In this document: positions 13,417 through 25,863 of the stretch, one piece after another | Layout: each line of letters begins with the position of its first letter | Numbering within the stretch: position 1 is the stretch's first letter | Origin: Ophthalmolycus amberensis | Taxonomy: Eukaryota > Chordata > Actinopteri > Perciformes > Zoarcidae | Direction of reading: 5' to 3' | Assembly: GCA_024529925.1 (NCBI GenBank) | Contig: JAFEUB010000796.1 | Coordinates: 2,104,501 to 2,168,500, forward strand | DNA length: 64,000 nucleotides | Translations under genes and position numbers: made by a program | The notes under the pieces: generated by a model | The model's database searches: none | Told to the model about the DNA's origin: nothing | Seen by the model: only the letters and a program-made list of their open reading frames with translations

Positions 13417-13478
<62 letters not shown>
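13417..13478. repeat. (TA)31 microsatellite, perfect
   Basis: 62 bp of uninterrupted TA. A tract this long can extrude as a cruciform, is usually hypervariable, and is a common place for assembly length errors. Confidence 0.95.
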
Positions 13479-13479
<1 letters not shown>

Positions 13480-16300
13480 TGTTTCTGACTATTTGATCCT
13501 TGGTACAAGGTTTGTGAGGGCCCAGTGCTGTGGGGCCTCACCTTAGCCTTCATCATTCCCAGCTGTCAGTGAACCTGCACTGGGCCGCCCGGTCACCTCA
13601 TGCATTTCATCTGTTCACTGGAGCTCGACTTTCTGCATTTAAACTCAGGAAAGGGAAAATCAAAGTGACCAAATTAGCCATGTACATGCCCGAATTTAAA
13701 TAGCTGTGTAATTGTTTGAGCGTGTTTCACCGTGGTTATATTTCAAGTGGTTGGCATTCCAGTTTGAATGTCCATTCCTGTTTGTTTGGCAGTCTAGCAC
13801 GAAGTCACTTTCTGTGGCATAATGATTACAAATATTGATTAAAGAAGATACTGTTTGTTATTTAACAAAGTCGACTCTGTCAAAGGCCGTCAAGTCGAGA
13901 GCCAGTGCGCTGCCTATAACAGAAATGTGTGTGGTGCTTGTATAGCCCATCTTACTGGTAAAAGTTGTGTTGTACACTAAAGTGCTGTTTCACTTGCAGT
14001 TCATTTTGCAGACTAATTGTCTGACTCTAATTGTGTTATTTGCACAGAGTGTAAGTAAGGAATTGAGTTTTGGGATGTCTCTTAGTGCAGCAGCTGTATG
14101 ATCCTCACCTTCTCCTTGTTACTTTAGTGCAGTGTCAGTAATGCTTTGGACCATGGCCCAGACACCCATGCAATGTGACAGGGTAGTCCCATTAAGGTTT
14201 CCTAATCAAGTCTCCTCTCCTCCTTGCTTCCCATCCCCCCCCCCCTTTTTCTGCCTTCACAGAAATCCAGTGTTTTGGCAGGGAGCTCTGAGCTAAGGAT
14301 TCAAGGCCGTGTTTGTGTTGGATGTGGGCCAATGGCGTCTTCTATCTCCCCTCCTTTCCCAGATGGGATGGTTGCTGCAAAGCAGCTAAATCGGGGACAG
14401 TCGTTGCCTTTTCTCAGAGAGACTTCACCACCGATTTCACTTCATCATTAATTGTAAGGGATAGTTATTGCAGATATGCCAGAAAAGCAAGAACATGTAA
14501 TGGATAAGGAAAGAGTTATGAATAATCTTTAAGGCTTGTACTCATCGTACTCATTTGTAGTTTTGAAAGGATTTTCTGTCGCCACATATCCAACCGTTGT
14601 TGTTGGCGACTGTAAGACGACGCTGTTTTGCCGCTGATTACAGAAAACGAGGTGTTGACGGCTCACAATACAACGTATTAATACTTACAATGGGGAGGAA
14701 GTGCAAAGGAGCTGCTGATTATGCACCAAAGAGTTTCAGCCCTGGTACAGGTTTGGAGCCTGTGGTGGAGGCCCTGCTGCTGCATGGTTATAACCCTGGG
14801 CATTGAAGCATGAACACCAGCCACTTCCAACTCTCTTGAAGAACTCATTAAGTTGGCCTCATATCTTTTCAGCTGCCAGGTGCCTGCCGGCGGCCGTGGA
14901 CTGCGATGAAGAGGCCAGTGTGTCCACACCAGGCTGGGGTGGAAACTACAAGGTTACTACAAGGAAACTACACGGTTGGGGGGAGAACATTGCTTGAGGG
15001 GGACCTGGCTAGAACTACATACAAACTGTTGGAAGTACAGAGCCGTAAAGTACCAAAGTGGGTCGCCTTGGCACTTTACAGCTTCAATTTCTTATCCATT
15101 TCTTTAGTTTATGTTTATCCCAAAAGGGCAGGTCAGGGTATCAAAATAAGGATTTTGGAGCAGCCCCCAAAACAAAAATAAACAATTTTGTCAAAATTGA
15201 ATTGACGTTTGTGTTAGCTACACTTGAACAATAAATTGCAGCTTCGGGAGTTGGGCAGGATAGGTGGGCGATGGAGGACCAGTGGATATTTAAAGACCAC
15301 TCTTTATTGATGGATAACTTCAACAATCAGTTCATTTAATCTTTGTTTCCAATGTAAGTGCAGTCCAACCTTTGGCATGACTGTCATGAAAGTTTTGACG
15401 AGCAATAAAAGACAAGAGACTAATTAAATGAAAAGAATTATAATAATGGCAGGAGAAAACATGCATCCAGTTTGACGAATATAATATATTGACTGGCCTG
15501 CTGGTACGTTTGATAGAAAGCAAAAGCACAAGAAGAGGCTTAATTGCCTTTGTTAACTGCGCTGGGGGTTTAAGGATTCACCCAAACATCAAGATTTTGT
15601 CGAGTTTCGCCAATAATCAGTTTACAAACTTATTTAACTCGTGCAGTATATGTTTCATGTCTTATTTATTCAGTTGTATGCTCAGTACTTCCTGAACTCA
15701 TACATTTCCACCAGGATATAATTGTTCAAAACACTTATCGTCTCATACTTGAGCCTGCGTGCTGTGTGATGGATGTCGGTGAAGGTTCAGATGAGTCTTT
15801 CGAGTTAAAATCTCTGCGCAGTTAGTTTGTTGTTCACAATAGATTTGAATGAGCCATCCAATCAATGTGAGGAGCTATGGGCCTAAAGAGGTGAGAATGC
15901 AATAGCATCAGTTCAATCAGAACTGGAGAATATTTCTTCCTTGAAAGAAAACCAAACTACGACACTGACGGCTTTTTTTGATTGTTTTTGCCTTCTCCCG
16001 ACGGGCTTGGTAAGAGTTTGATTGACAGTTTGATTGACAGAGTTCATCCAATCACCTGCCAAGTATCTTTTGAAAGTGCCTTCCCTCTTCCAAACAGCTT
16101 CCAATGATGGCTTCTCTAATGGTTCTGTGTGCGGAAGCGTCTGGCGGGTCCGGTTACTTACACTTGGCTTGCTGATCAAAACTGATGAGTTGATTCTCTG
16201 TGAAATTGTCGATCTCTTCACAACTTCTAAACATTCTTTTATTGTTGCAGCCAACACATGCACACAGTGACGAGGAAATTTCATCTGACTTTGTCTAATG
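13479..16300. other. Unique noncoding stretch, no gene seen
   Basis: Contains a C11 tract at 14235-14245 and a locally CpG-rich patch around 14578-14680 (GTCGCC, GGCGAC, GACGACGC, CCGC). Overlapping frames at 14597-15181 are short and unrecognised. A 12-bp tandem duplication lies at 16015-16038. I see no known transposon terminus in this stretch. Confidence 0.5.
16015..16038. repeat. 12-bp tandem duplication
   Basis: AGTTTGATTGAC is repeated twice head to tail with no mismatch. Most likely a local slippage duplication. Confidence 0.85.
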
Positions 16301-16431
16301 CAGGGTTTCCCATAGTTTCACAATGAACCCACATTTATTTTACACTTCTCAACAGCATCCTGCTGAGCGTTTCTTTTCTCATTAATAATGGACAACACGC
16401 GTACCTCGGCATTCGCTGATCAAAAACCCTG
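16301..16431. mobile_element. Possible small hAT-like MITE
   Basis: The left end reads CAGGGTTTCCCATAG. The right end, reverse-complemented, reads CAGGGTTTTTGATCAG, so both ends share CAGGGTTT. Many fish hAT-type non-autonomous elements start with CAGGGTTTCCC. No convincing 8-bp target duplication flanks the ends (left GTCTAATG, right TAAATTCA), so the match could be coincidence or the right end could be placed wrongly. Confidence 0.3.
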
Positions 16432-19400
16432 TAAATTCATTTTAGCTTTATTTAGCTAAAATTTGAATGATATGACACATGCAAGTATCTGAACATATAA
16501 AGACACAGGTTTTTTTATTTCATGAAAAGTAACGGTTTTGTACATACAGTTTTCAACCTACAGTGACGATATCGTTTTTCTGTGCATTACAGTATTTTAC
16601 AGTATTGATTTTCCCCAGGAACGTTTTACTTACTGTTGAATTTGGACTAAAAAAGGGTCAGTGCAATAAACAACAGCATTCAGCTCGACAAAAGTGACAT
16701 TCCTCTGTAGTACCATAAGCAGTCTGTGTCAAGCAAAAAGTGGAACAAAACGGATATTTGTTGACCATAAACATTTCCAAGGTTGACTTCCACGGTGAAC
16801 AAACAACTAAGCATTTTGACCAGTACGACTCACTCAATGACGAAACATGTTCTCATTTTGGCACTGGCCAGTTTACTGACACAATAACTAGGTTTTACAA
16901 GCATGAATGAAATGTTTTGGGTGAGTTGCTACATTTTTTCAGACATGAAATAGAATTTCCCATGAAGCAGTTTAGACAATTGTACTTACAGTTTAGAGAA
17001 TGTTAAGACCGTTTCAAAAACGAGCTGAAAAAGCACATGTCCCAGTATAGAAGTGAAGTTATCAGGCTGAACACAGTCACACAAATTCTTCACCATCATT
17101 TTATTTTGAAATATATCTCTATGGATTCATTTTATTAAGATACAACAAATTAGTAAAACATGCTAATTGTAAATGTAAAATTTTGCATTCATTTTGTGCA
17201 TGTTGTGAAGCCTGCGTTGAGATTCATCATTATATATCATTGTCAGATTTTATTAACAATTAACAACATTCATAGTGACCTTATTCATACTGCTGAACAA
17301 AAACGAACACAAAACAATTATATAAAGAAAGTTAATAAAATAAAAACATAAAAATGACTTTATTGTTATTATAATAATATTAAGTGTGATTGTCTGGTCA
17401 GAGGCGGACTGGTCCCACAGATTACACTGTCTGCTGAGTAAGGGAACCCTTTCCAGAGTGTTGGGATCTAGCTGTAGCATGGAGTACCCTGCATGACTCT
17501 GTGCCTTCCCACAGTTTAACCAGGCATCCCAGGCGGAGTGCAATTGATTTTGGCAGTAGCTGAAATAAAGATTGATTGAATCAGAATGGAAAGGACCTCG
17601 CTGGAGGATCGACCATGCAGTAACCCATGAGCTGTGGACGCCTTTGCCAAGAAAGTACTCACAGTTATTCTAGCGTAAGGGGCAATACGATTAAAGCCCA
17701 TAGTTTCCACACACAGAACACTGAAGGTGGAGAATGTGCCCTATGGAGAAATTACACATGTGACCACTAGACTGTGGTTTTACTGTTAATTAGAAGATTG
17801 TATAATATCTACCTCACTGTGGTCTGGGATGATGAGGGAACGGAAACCGGCGTAGATGAGATGTATTATACATACAGTAATAACAGTCACTGAGAAAATA
17901 CTCCATATACGTGGTGTGGTCTTTCTGTATGACGTCTGTGTGTAAACCTGCTCTCACCAGATCGATCTTAAACAGGTTTTGGGTCTTGTTGGTGTAGTGA
18001 AGCAGTGAGGCTGGCCAAAAGAGGGAAGCTTTACTTATCCAATATACACAGGCTTATGTACCGTTTGTAGTTAGTTTTATTCAAACATTTGCAAACTATA
18101 GCTCGGGGAATTCAAATGTTAACAAGTGTGCTTGCTAAAAGCTTGACACGGTTATATTGCTACAATTATACGAACCGGCATATCAATTGTGTTGCCTTCA
18201 CAACCTTCACCCCAACATGAACATCATCAGGGAGGTCCCTGTCATCTCTCAATTTGCCAAGTGTGTGATGTGTTATTACGGGTGTGTATTTACACCATGC
18301 TCTCCTTTCTACCCAGGGACCTCGTCTTACACCTGTCAGAAAGCGGCTTCACCAGAGACAATCAAAGAGCGGCGCGTGGCATGTTTGATGTGTACTCAAA
18401 CATAATGTGCTACGAAAACATCCCGATGCTCTGCCAACACTAAGTCTCCCTCCGTCTCTCTGGCACAGGTTCCTTTCCACTCGCGTGCCTGCAAGGCTCG
18501 AATTTAACTCCATTTTTATGCTTTTTCATGCTCACACACAGAAGCGATATTGTAAACAGATGAACAGGCCTAGAGCTACTAAACAGATCCATCTGTTGCA
18601 TATAAGTACACATTTAGTTTTCCGTTTTCTGTTTGTGACTTATTCAAGTCTATCATCTAGTTATTAAGCCGGTCATAGTGTTGATGGTTAAACTTTTTTA
18701 TACCAAGAAAAGCACAATAATTTGAAAGAACTGTCTCTGAAATTTTGTCAAATGACAATGAAATGTCATAATGAAGTTATGAGCAGTACTGTAGTGCAGG
18801 AGAGAGTTTAATGTAGTACATTCTGGGATCACTCATCATGTTCTTTTGGATCACGGTATCCTCAGGTGAGCATGCAAAGGCCAGCAGCCCGGTACCATGT
18901 TGTGTTGTATTAAGATAAAGCAATCCTCCTTACTCTCCTTGAATCCAGCAAAAGCACTGACTGGTGCCAGTTCTGAAAGATGATAAATGAAACTGTGATA
19001 TTCAGACATGATGGACATCCAGCAGTATTTAAAATGTACTGCCATTGAGACACTACTGTAGCTGTTCTTATGCACAGATCTCACCAGAGTTCTCAGTCAA
19101 TATCATTATGTCTACTTAGTTTTAATGAAGAACAGTATTTGAGTAAATGTACTTGGTTTCATCTCACCACGGCTTGAACACATTGTTTACAAGAGCACAA
19201 CGTTCTTCATAGATCTTACCTCCACCCACCATAGTCTCATCAAATCATGTGGGAAACATCGAATGACATGCCAGTTTAGTTCAGCCATGGATGACGATTC
19301 AAACTGAATCTTTTAGTTGAGTTTACTCTTTGAGATTTACTCTTTACTCTGGTCTGAGTCTCGCTGCCACATTCTGTTCAATCCCTGAAGGTCTTGAGCT

Positions 19401-22400
19401 CAGTTTGGCCAGTTCTTGCACCACCTCAGCAGAAGACTGCATAACCTGGCCTATGAGGCGACGGAGCTTGTCTCCTTGGCGTGCGTGCGCATTTCACTTA
19501 TACTATTTTCGTTTTTCTCACTCTTTCTCTCTCTCTAAGTCCCTTCCATTCTCCTCTTACTCAATTTTACACTGACCCCGGGGCTAGGTTGGGGTTCTGT
19601 TTGCCCAGCTGCATGGTTTATTTACCTGGGGTAAAGGAAGGTCCCATCAGACCTTTCATAAAACACAGAATAAAATGTAATCTAAAAAGGAAAAGAGAAC
19701 GGGGCGAGGGCAAATCCACGGCCTGTCAAGAGTAAGAGGAAACTGAAAGCACTGGACTGCTCCCAGCGCAGCACTGTTAAACCTTTGGGGTGAGGCCAAT
19801 GAAAGCAAGCATATTAGGAATCTGAGATGTGGTCCCACACACTTCATGTCTCTCTCTCCCCTCTCACCAACACCAGTGTTCTCTCCATTTCTCTCTCTGT
19901 CTCTTCCATAATATACACCCCATACACATGTCTTCCAATGCTTTTCTCTTCTATTGTCAGAATTCAGCAGGAAAATGTACTGACTCATGGAAAGGACTTC
20001 CTTGCCCTTGGGCTTGTGGTGTGATTGAGCAGAGGGAAGTTCTCAGGTTAAGACCCAGATGGCACCTGTGGCTGTGTGGGATCCCATTGCTCTCTTGTTC
20101 CCCTCTAGAGGTTGGGGCTGGAGATTCCCTTGCCAATGCCCAGTCAGCACCACTAAACAGACATTTCTGGTTAGATTCCAGGCCCTTGGATCTTGTGCGG
20201 GTAGAGTATATTGACCTTTGGCTGTTACATCACCCTCGATCCTTTTTATACCGAGACGGCTTAATATCGAGTAGACGCTAGACTGAAGTTGCACTTTTTC
20301 TAAAGTCTGCGTGGTTAATTAAAAGAAATAACTACATTTAAGATTCCCTAAAAACTCTCCCAGGACACCAACGATGCAGAATGAGTGTTGATAAATAAAC
20401 TTCAGTTTAAATGGGATACTCTCTGAATTTACACTCAAACTTCAGTGTGTTGTCTTGGTTATGTATTTGATATTATTTCCTTGGAGTCTCTTTAATAATG
20501 TGCCTGCATTTCTTTAAACCTTCTTTATGGCGGGGTATTAAAAGCACAGAGCTGTGTTCTAATCCAGCTGGGGTATTGCCCCAGACGCCAAGTGTCTTTA
20601 TAGAGCAGTGACATTAGCTTGTTTATTGGTTGCAGGGGCGTAAAGATGCTATTGTTTTAATTGCTTGTACATGCTCATGGGATCCATGGAGATTACGGAG
20701 ACTGCAGATGCCAGCATATTGGAAATGAGATAACAAAATTAAACCAAAGAAAGCCAAAATATACATTAGCTATATTTGATTTGCTTTGCACTCACTTGAC
20801 AAAATTGCTTACAGTGATTGTATATCCTTAGTGCATTCAAGACAAGCCAGTGGTAGTCAAGGCGAGCGCAATACTTGTACAACACATAACACACCTGGAG
20901 GGAAAAGTAGCATAATTGCATTGTTTGTCAATATGGTAGTGGTCATGACAGCAACTTGGTCATATTTTCCCTGATCCTCCAACAAGCTTGATAGATGGGG
21001 AGCTGAAATAAAAGGCAGCAGAAAAGCAGCTCTGACCTTGGTAACACAGAAGCAACCATTGATTACAATTGTCTTATAAGTGGCCTCGGTTTAACTGGTT
21101 GAAATGTAAGTGGAATGCTTCCTACCTGCAACAAGCTTGTCATACTTCTACACAGAAACACACATCCAGCCCACCCAGCCATGGAGACACATGCACTTTT
21201 GAACGTGCACACACACAGACGCATGCACACATTGCTCAATGATCTTGCACTTGCGTCTCGAGTGGCACTCGCCTACCTATTTACATATGCACATGCTGAA
21301 CTTTTGACCAAAGCCCACTGGTGTGACATTAGCCAAGAGAGCAGTGGGGAAGGGGGAGAGGGAGTCGGCGGCTTTAACAAGTTCCTGAGAGCTTTGGGCC
21401 TCGTCTGGCGTGCCAGCGGGGCAATTTCACAATGTTGCTAAGGGCCTGTTTAGTGCTTTGAGTGTGACTCAGTCCCTGCTCTCGTTCTCATCCAACTGCT
21501 TCCCCAGGTCCCCACCATCCCTCTACCTCTGCCTGTCCCGCGTTTCCCCTTGTTCCCCACAAACCGTCTCAGCTGGCAGCTGGCACTGGGGCTGTGAGCT
21601 ACCGCCCCGCTCTTGAAGGATGTCTCCCTACTTGGTTAATAAGGGTCCTACCTCACCCGTTCACCATGGGGACAGCCATTTAATGAAGTGCCTAACAAGT
21701 GGCTCCACAGACTTGCATTCACTGTCCTCTAGTCGCCCCCCCCCCCCTCTCTCTTGCATGTCCTGCCCCCCTCCATCATCAGAGGGAGAGTCTCTGTGCA
21801 CAGGATTTCCCCGGCAAAGCATTGTTAGGCAGGAAGTGGTAAGGGTGAAGGAAAGGAACTTTCACTCGTGGAACAGGGAGACATGATGGCGGTGCCACCG
21901 TGACAGCCGTGTGGTGCTGTGGTCGCTGGGGCGGAACACGGTGGGCAGAGGTCCCACACACCAGGCCCCCTCAGCTGCCTCCAGAGCAAATGAGCTGCCA
22001 GGCCAGACTAATGGAGTCCTAATTGGTGATTAGGAGGGAGGGAAAGGTGAGGGAGTGTCTGCTGGCAGTCCACTGTTAGCAGGATGAAGCAGCAGGCTGC
22101 TGTATTCACTGTGTTAGTGAAACAAAACAGCAATTACTTTGACTTTTTATGCAGATGCGTCATTGTTTACTGCACTAGCTGCATCCCATGAACAGATGGA
22201 AGAGATGACTATAAACGGTAATAATATAAACGCATTAATAAATAATAACATTTTTCTTACAACACAAATGCATTAAGCTATTTCTACTTAACATATTAGT
22301 CCTCCTCAAAAGTATTAATGTCACTTGTGTGCTATGACTTTGAATGTGTTTTAGTTATCTGGAGCAAATGAGGTTGGAGCCAAACCAAGAACTGTAAAGA

Positions 22401-25400
22401 GGTATCCATCAATCAGAGCTCATCGTAAGAGACGGAGCTTTGGTGAGCATCATGTGATTGAATCTGTGGAGAAAAAAGGGCACTTAAGCTCTGATCTCTT
22501 ACCATCAACCTCTTTATAAATATGAAGAAAGAGCCCTTAGGTGTGGATAGTGTTGCACACTTACTTTGTATGCTGCAATGAAGAGGAAAGGAGAAGTAAC
22601 ATCCTGACAGAATATCAACGACTGAAACTGGACCCTTTCCCCACTTTCTGAATGACACGATGGTGCTGAGAATTGTAAGAGGCTGCTTTTGTGAATGGAG
22701 GCCACAGGCTGATACTGGTTTGGTAGATAGGGTGACGTCTGCTGGGATCCAGGGCCTGGTGGGCTAAGGAGGACAAGGGCTGTGATGACTGCCTGTCTGC
22801 TTCCTGCTACTAATCCACCACATTAGCTGAGTGTGTTGCCCTATTTATAGCCGGGCCAGGATGTGAATAGACTGTCTAGTTTCACTTTTCATACAGATGG
22901 TAATTTTAGTCTTATTTTGCTCCACAACACACCTTCTCCTTCACTCAGAGTGCCGATGGGACGTGGGATAGAGCACTCAACGCTAGCCCTCTGTGGTTGT
23001 CTGGATAAATATTATGGATAATATTTTGATTGTTTTTTAATAAAAGGATCCACAAACTGGAAGCTGTATCTAGCTGACTCTTAAAATTATATTGAAATAA
23101 AACTTTGCCAAGGTACAAATATGTCTGTGTACACACAGTACACTTAATGAGTAGACAAAACAGAAACCCATGTACAATCTCATGTCAAACCTATCGTTTT
23201 TGTTTTCATTTTATTGTAAAACATTACTGTTATTATTTACCATCAATTAGAAGCACATTTCAATATAATGCAGTCCTGCAAAAAATACCACACAATGGAG
23301 TCAAAACAATGTGGCAAAAACTAAATATATTAATCAAATATTGTGGCTGGTGTGTTGCATTGCCATTTCATTACGTAATGTTTCTATTCCACCTGATTTA
23401 ATTGACCACATTCTTAATATTCCTGTCATATACACATGTACATACATTGGGGCCACACCCTAAATAGTATAGGAGTTACAGAAACCTTTTAAGTAACGTT
23501 ACTGAACACTAAAGTGCCTCCAAATTGAACTCATTGAATTGTAAGGAAGCCACTGTGGCAGTTATTCTGGTGATGCGTAGTGGGGTAGCTAATGTCTGTG
23601 CTCCTCTTCATTAACTCGCCAGCTATTTATTGTACAGCTTTTATTTTATGCACCCCTTTTCTGTTGACACAGCATCCCTTATTTTTTTTACACCTCTATC
23701 TTGGAAGAACCCCTCTTGGCGCATCTGTGGCAGATTAATCAAAAACTTCTGAGGAACTTCAGGGGGGGCTTAAATCCTCTAATCGTGTAGGTGTGGGAAA
23801 ATGTTATGGGTCCCCACCCACAGCCTTGAGGTCCAGCCAGAACACTCTTATTTTTGTGTTCCACTTAAAACCAAGATGGAGAAGCACTTTTACACAGATG
23901 GGCACACCGGTATGAGAGCTTACAGACAGCATGTCCTTATGTGTGTGCGCGCACAAACACGAAAAAGCCAGCAATCCCATTTGCTAATATTGACATGGGT
24001 GTCCCCGTTCAATCTTGTTACAAGGATTGTTGTCTATTGAGATCCCATTTCATTAGGCTAAAACACACACCTCAGGGTGCACACTGGGGCTGCTGGTGGG
24101 GCTCCAGCCGATTAGCCTCTTTGCTGGTTGGGAGGGGGCATCTTGTAAGTGTTTTTTACTGACAACCACTGTACTTCCAAGCGTTTCCCAGTCAATGCAT
24201 GACGTAAACCTAAAATGTGGCCGTGGCATGAGATGTGTTATACCTTCCGAGACAACACCACATGGTGAGGAGACTGCAGTTCGTGACCGGTGGGTGGAGT
24301 TATGTGATCCGATATCCTGCGATCTGCTCTATAGAAATGCCTGTTCTTGAATTATATCCAAAATGCATATGAGAAAGCAACCCACCACCCTCCTCATGGC
24401 CCCACTCCAGATTACGTATTGATTCTTGATATGAAAAGCTCATTACATATACAGAAACAGCAACACAAAAAAGCCAGTGAACCTTTGCATAAATCCTTTA
24501 ATTGAATTTCCAGTGCCAGTGGTTGGAGGTTCTCTTTTTAATTGAATCCATTGCTGGTGTTGTGATTTGCATGCACGGCAGTGGGTCCTGTCCCAGATAA
24601 AGTGCCATTGATCCTTATTAAAGCTCACCTCTGGCCGCGCTGTGGACTAACAGGGAAAATTAAATGTGTTCATGGTGCATATACTTACTGGCTGCAAGGC
24701 AGGACTGTGAGAAGCAGCACAGAGAAGAGGGGAATGACAGAGATAATAGGAAGAGAAAATCGTGAAATAAATTTTCTAAATTGTCTTGGCTTTGTCATTT
24801 TTATTAAGCCATTTGACACAAGCTATCATTGGCAACTTATAAATAGCAACTGACCCCTTGTTCAGGTGCAGCAGCTGATCAGATATCATACAAACAATAG
24901 TGCCTCCCAAAAAAAAAAACACAGGACCTACAAGTCATGATTGAATTACAAATTCTAATGCGTCTCTCTTGGCTTTTGAATGAGTTTTTGGTTACATCTA
25001 ATCTTAAAATAATTAGTTAGGGTTGTGAAAAGGCACCTGTTGGCTCAGCAGCACATTGAGCAATGAAGGGAAGTACCTTATCTATCTTGATTTGGCCAGT
25101 GATATCATGTGTGTTCAATCGGCTGATTGCTGAGCATTGATCAGTGTTTTCTATTGGTTTGGTGGAGGGCATTAGTGACGCTCAGTGTTCCTATTGGATT
25201 TCCTGTGGAAGAGAATAAAACAGCCGGCAGGTGGATTGCATCACAACTCATCAATGTAACTTGGACAGGTTGGCCGGTGAAGTATCATGCATTGGTGTTG
25301 TGTCTGTAGTGATTCTCCTAAGTGGTAGTTGCTGCTTATTGTTTCATATGTCTTAGCGAGTGTGACGTCTTTCCCTCCCTGCCTGTAACTGCTTCGTCTC

Positions 25401-25553
25401 TCCACGTCAGTATCTGCACGGTGAACACATTGAATAGGATCAATGTGAATACTGTATCCTCAATCCTGTGGAGTTTTTAATGTAATCAAACAATTTTGTA
25501 TATATTCTTAACAATCATATTGAATGGTTTTACTCAGCCCTTCATAAATGCAT
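16432..25553. other. Long unique noncoding stretch, no gene seen
   Basis: No protein-like frame is seen over 9 kb. A palindrome-like ATTTTAGCT / AGCTAAAAT pair lies at 16439-16462. The block 17400-17720 is complex and begins CAGAGGCGGACTGG, which resembles the start of some fish DNA elements, but no matching far end was found. A C12 tract lies at 21736-21747 in a pyrimidine-rich area. The block 20520-20720 is complex and repeat-free and is a candidate conserved element. Confidence 0.5.
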
Positions 25554-25559
25554 TGAAAC

Positions 25560-25605
25560 TTTAATGATCTCTTGTGGCCTTTTCAAGCCACAAAAGATCA
25601 TTAAA
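25560..25605. repeat. Imperfect hairpin, 19-bp arms with one mismatch
   Basis: The left arm is TTTAATGATCTCTTGTGGC, the loop CTTTTCAA, and the right arm GCCACAAAAGATCATTAAA. There is one mismatch (a G:U wobble if read from the minus strand). The stem is shorter than a typical animal pre-miRNA (about 30 bp including the flank), and the mature-like arms match no microRNA I know. It is probably a local inverted duplication. Confidence 0.8.
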
Positions 25606-25651
25606 TAGCTACAATAAACCGTCATATACATCCAATTTAACTCTTATGGGT

Positions 25652-25653
<2 letters not shown>

Positions 25654-25682
<29 letters not shown>
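25654..25682. repeat. (AC)n microsatellite
   Basis: About 14 uninterrupted AC units. A second CA array lies about 150 bp further on. Confidence 0.95.
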
Positions 25683-25684
<2 letters not shown>

Positions 25685-25828
25685 TACAGTACATGAACTT
25701 GTCCCTCATTAAAAAGACATGATAGAATACTGATGTGAAACAGTTTGGATGTCTTTGTTTATCCTTTCTATCTAGGGATTTTGAGATTTTCGCAACTTCA
25801 AGATCCAAGTTAGTCTTCCTCTCTGAAT

Positions 25829-25863
25829 CACACACACACACACGCACACACACACACACACAC
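25829..25863. repeat. (CA)n microsatellite with one CG interruption
   Basis: About 17 CA units broken once by CG near 25843. The minus-strand reading frame across both CA arrays consists of V/C/R repeats and is an artefact of the microsatellite. Confidence 0.95.

Noticed and set aside
14597..15181. Overlapping short plus-strand frames in a GC-richer block
   Set aside because: Frames are short, overlap one another and show no domain or splice pattern.
17399..17720. CAGAGGCGGACTGG start, like some fish DNA elements
   Set aside because: No matching far end or target duplication was found.
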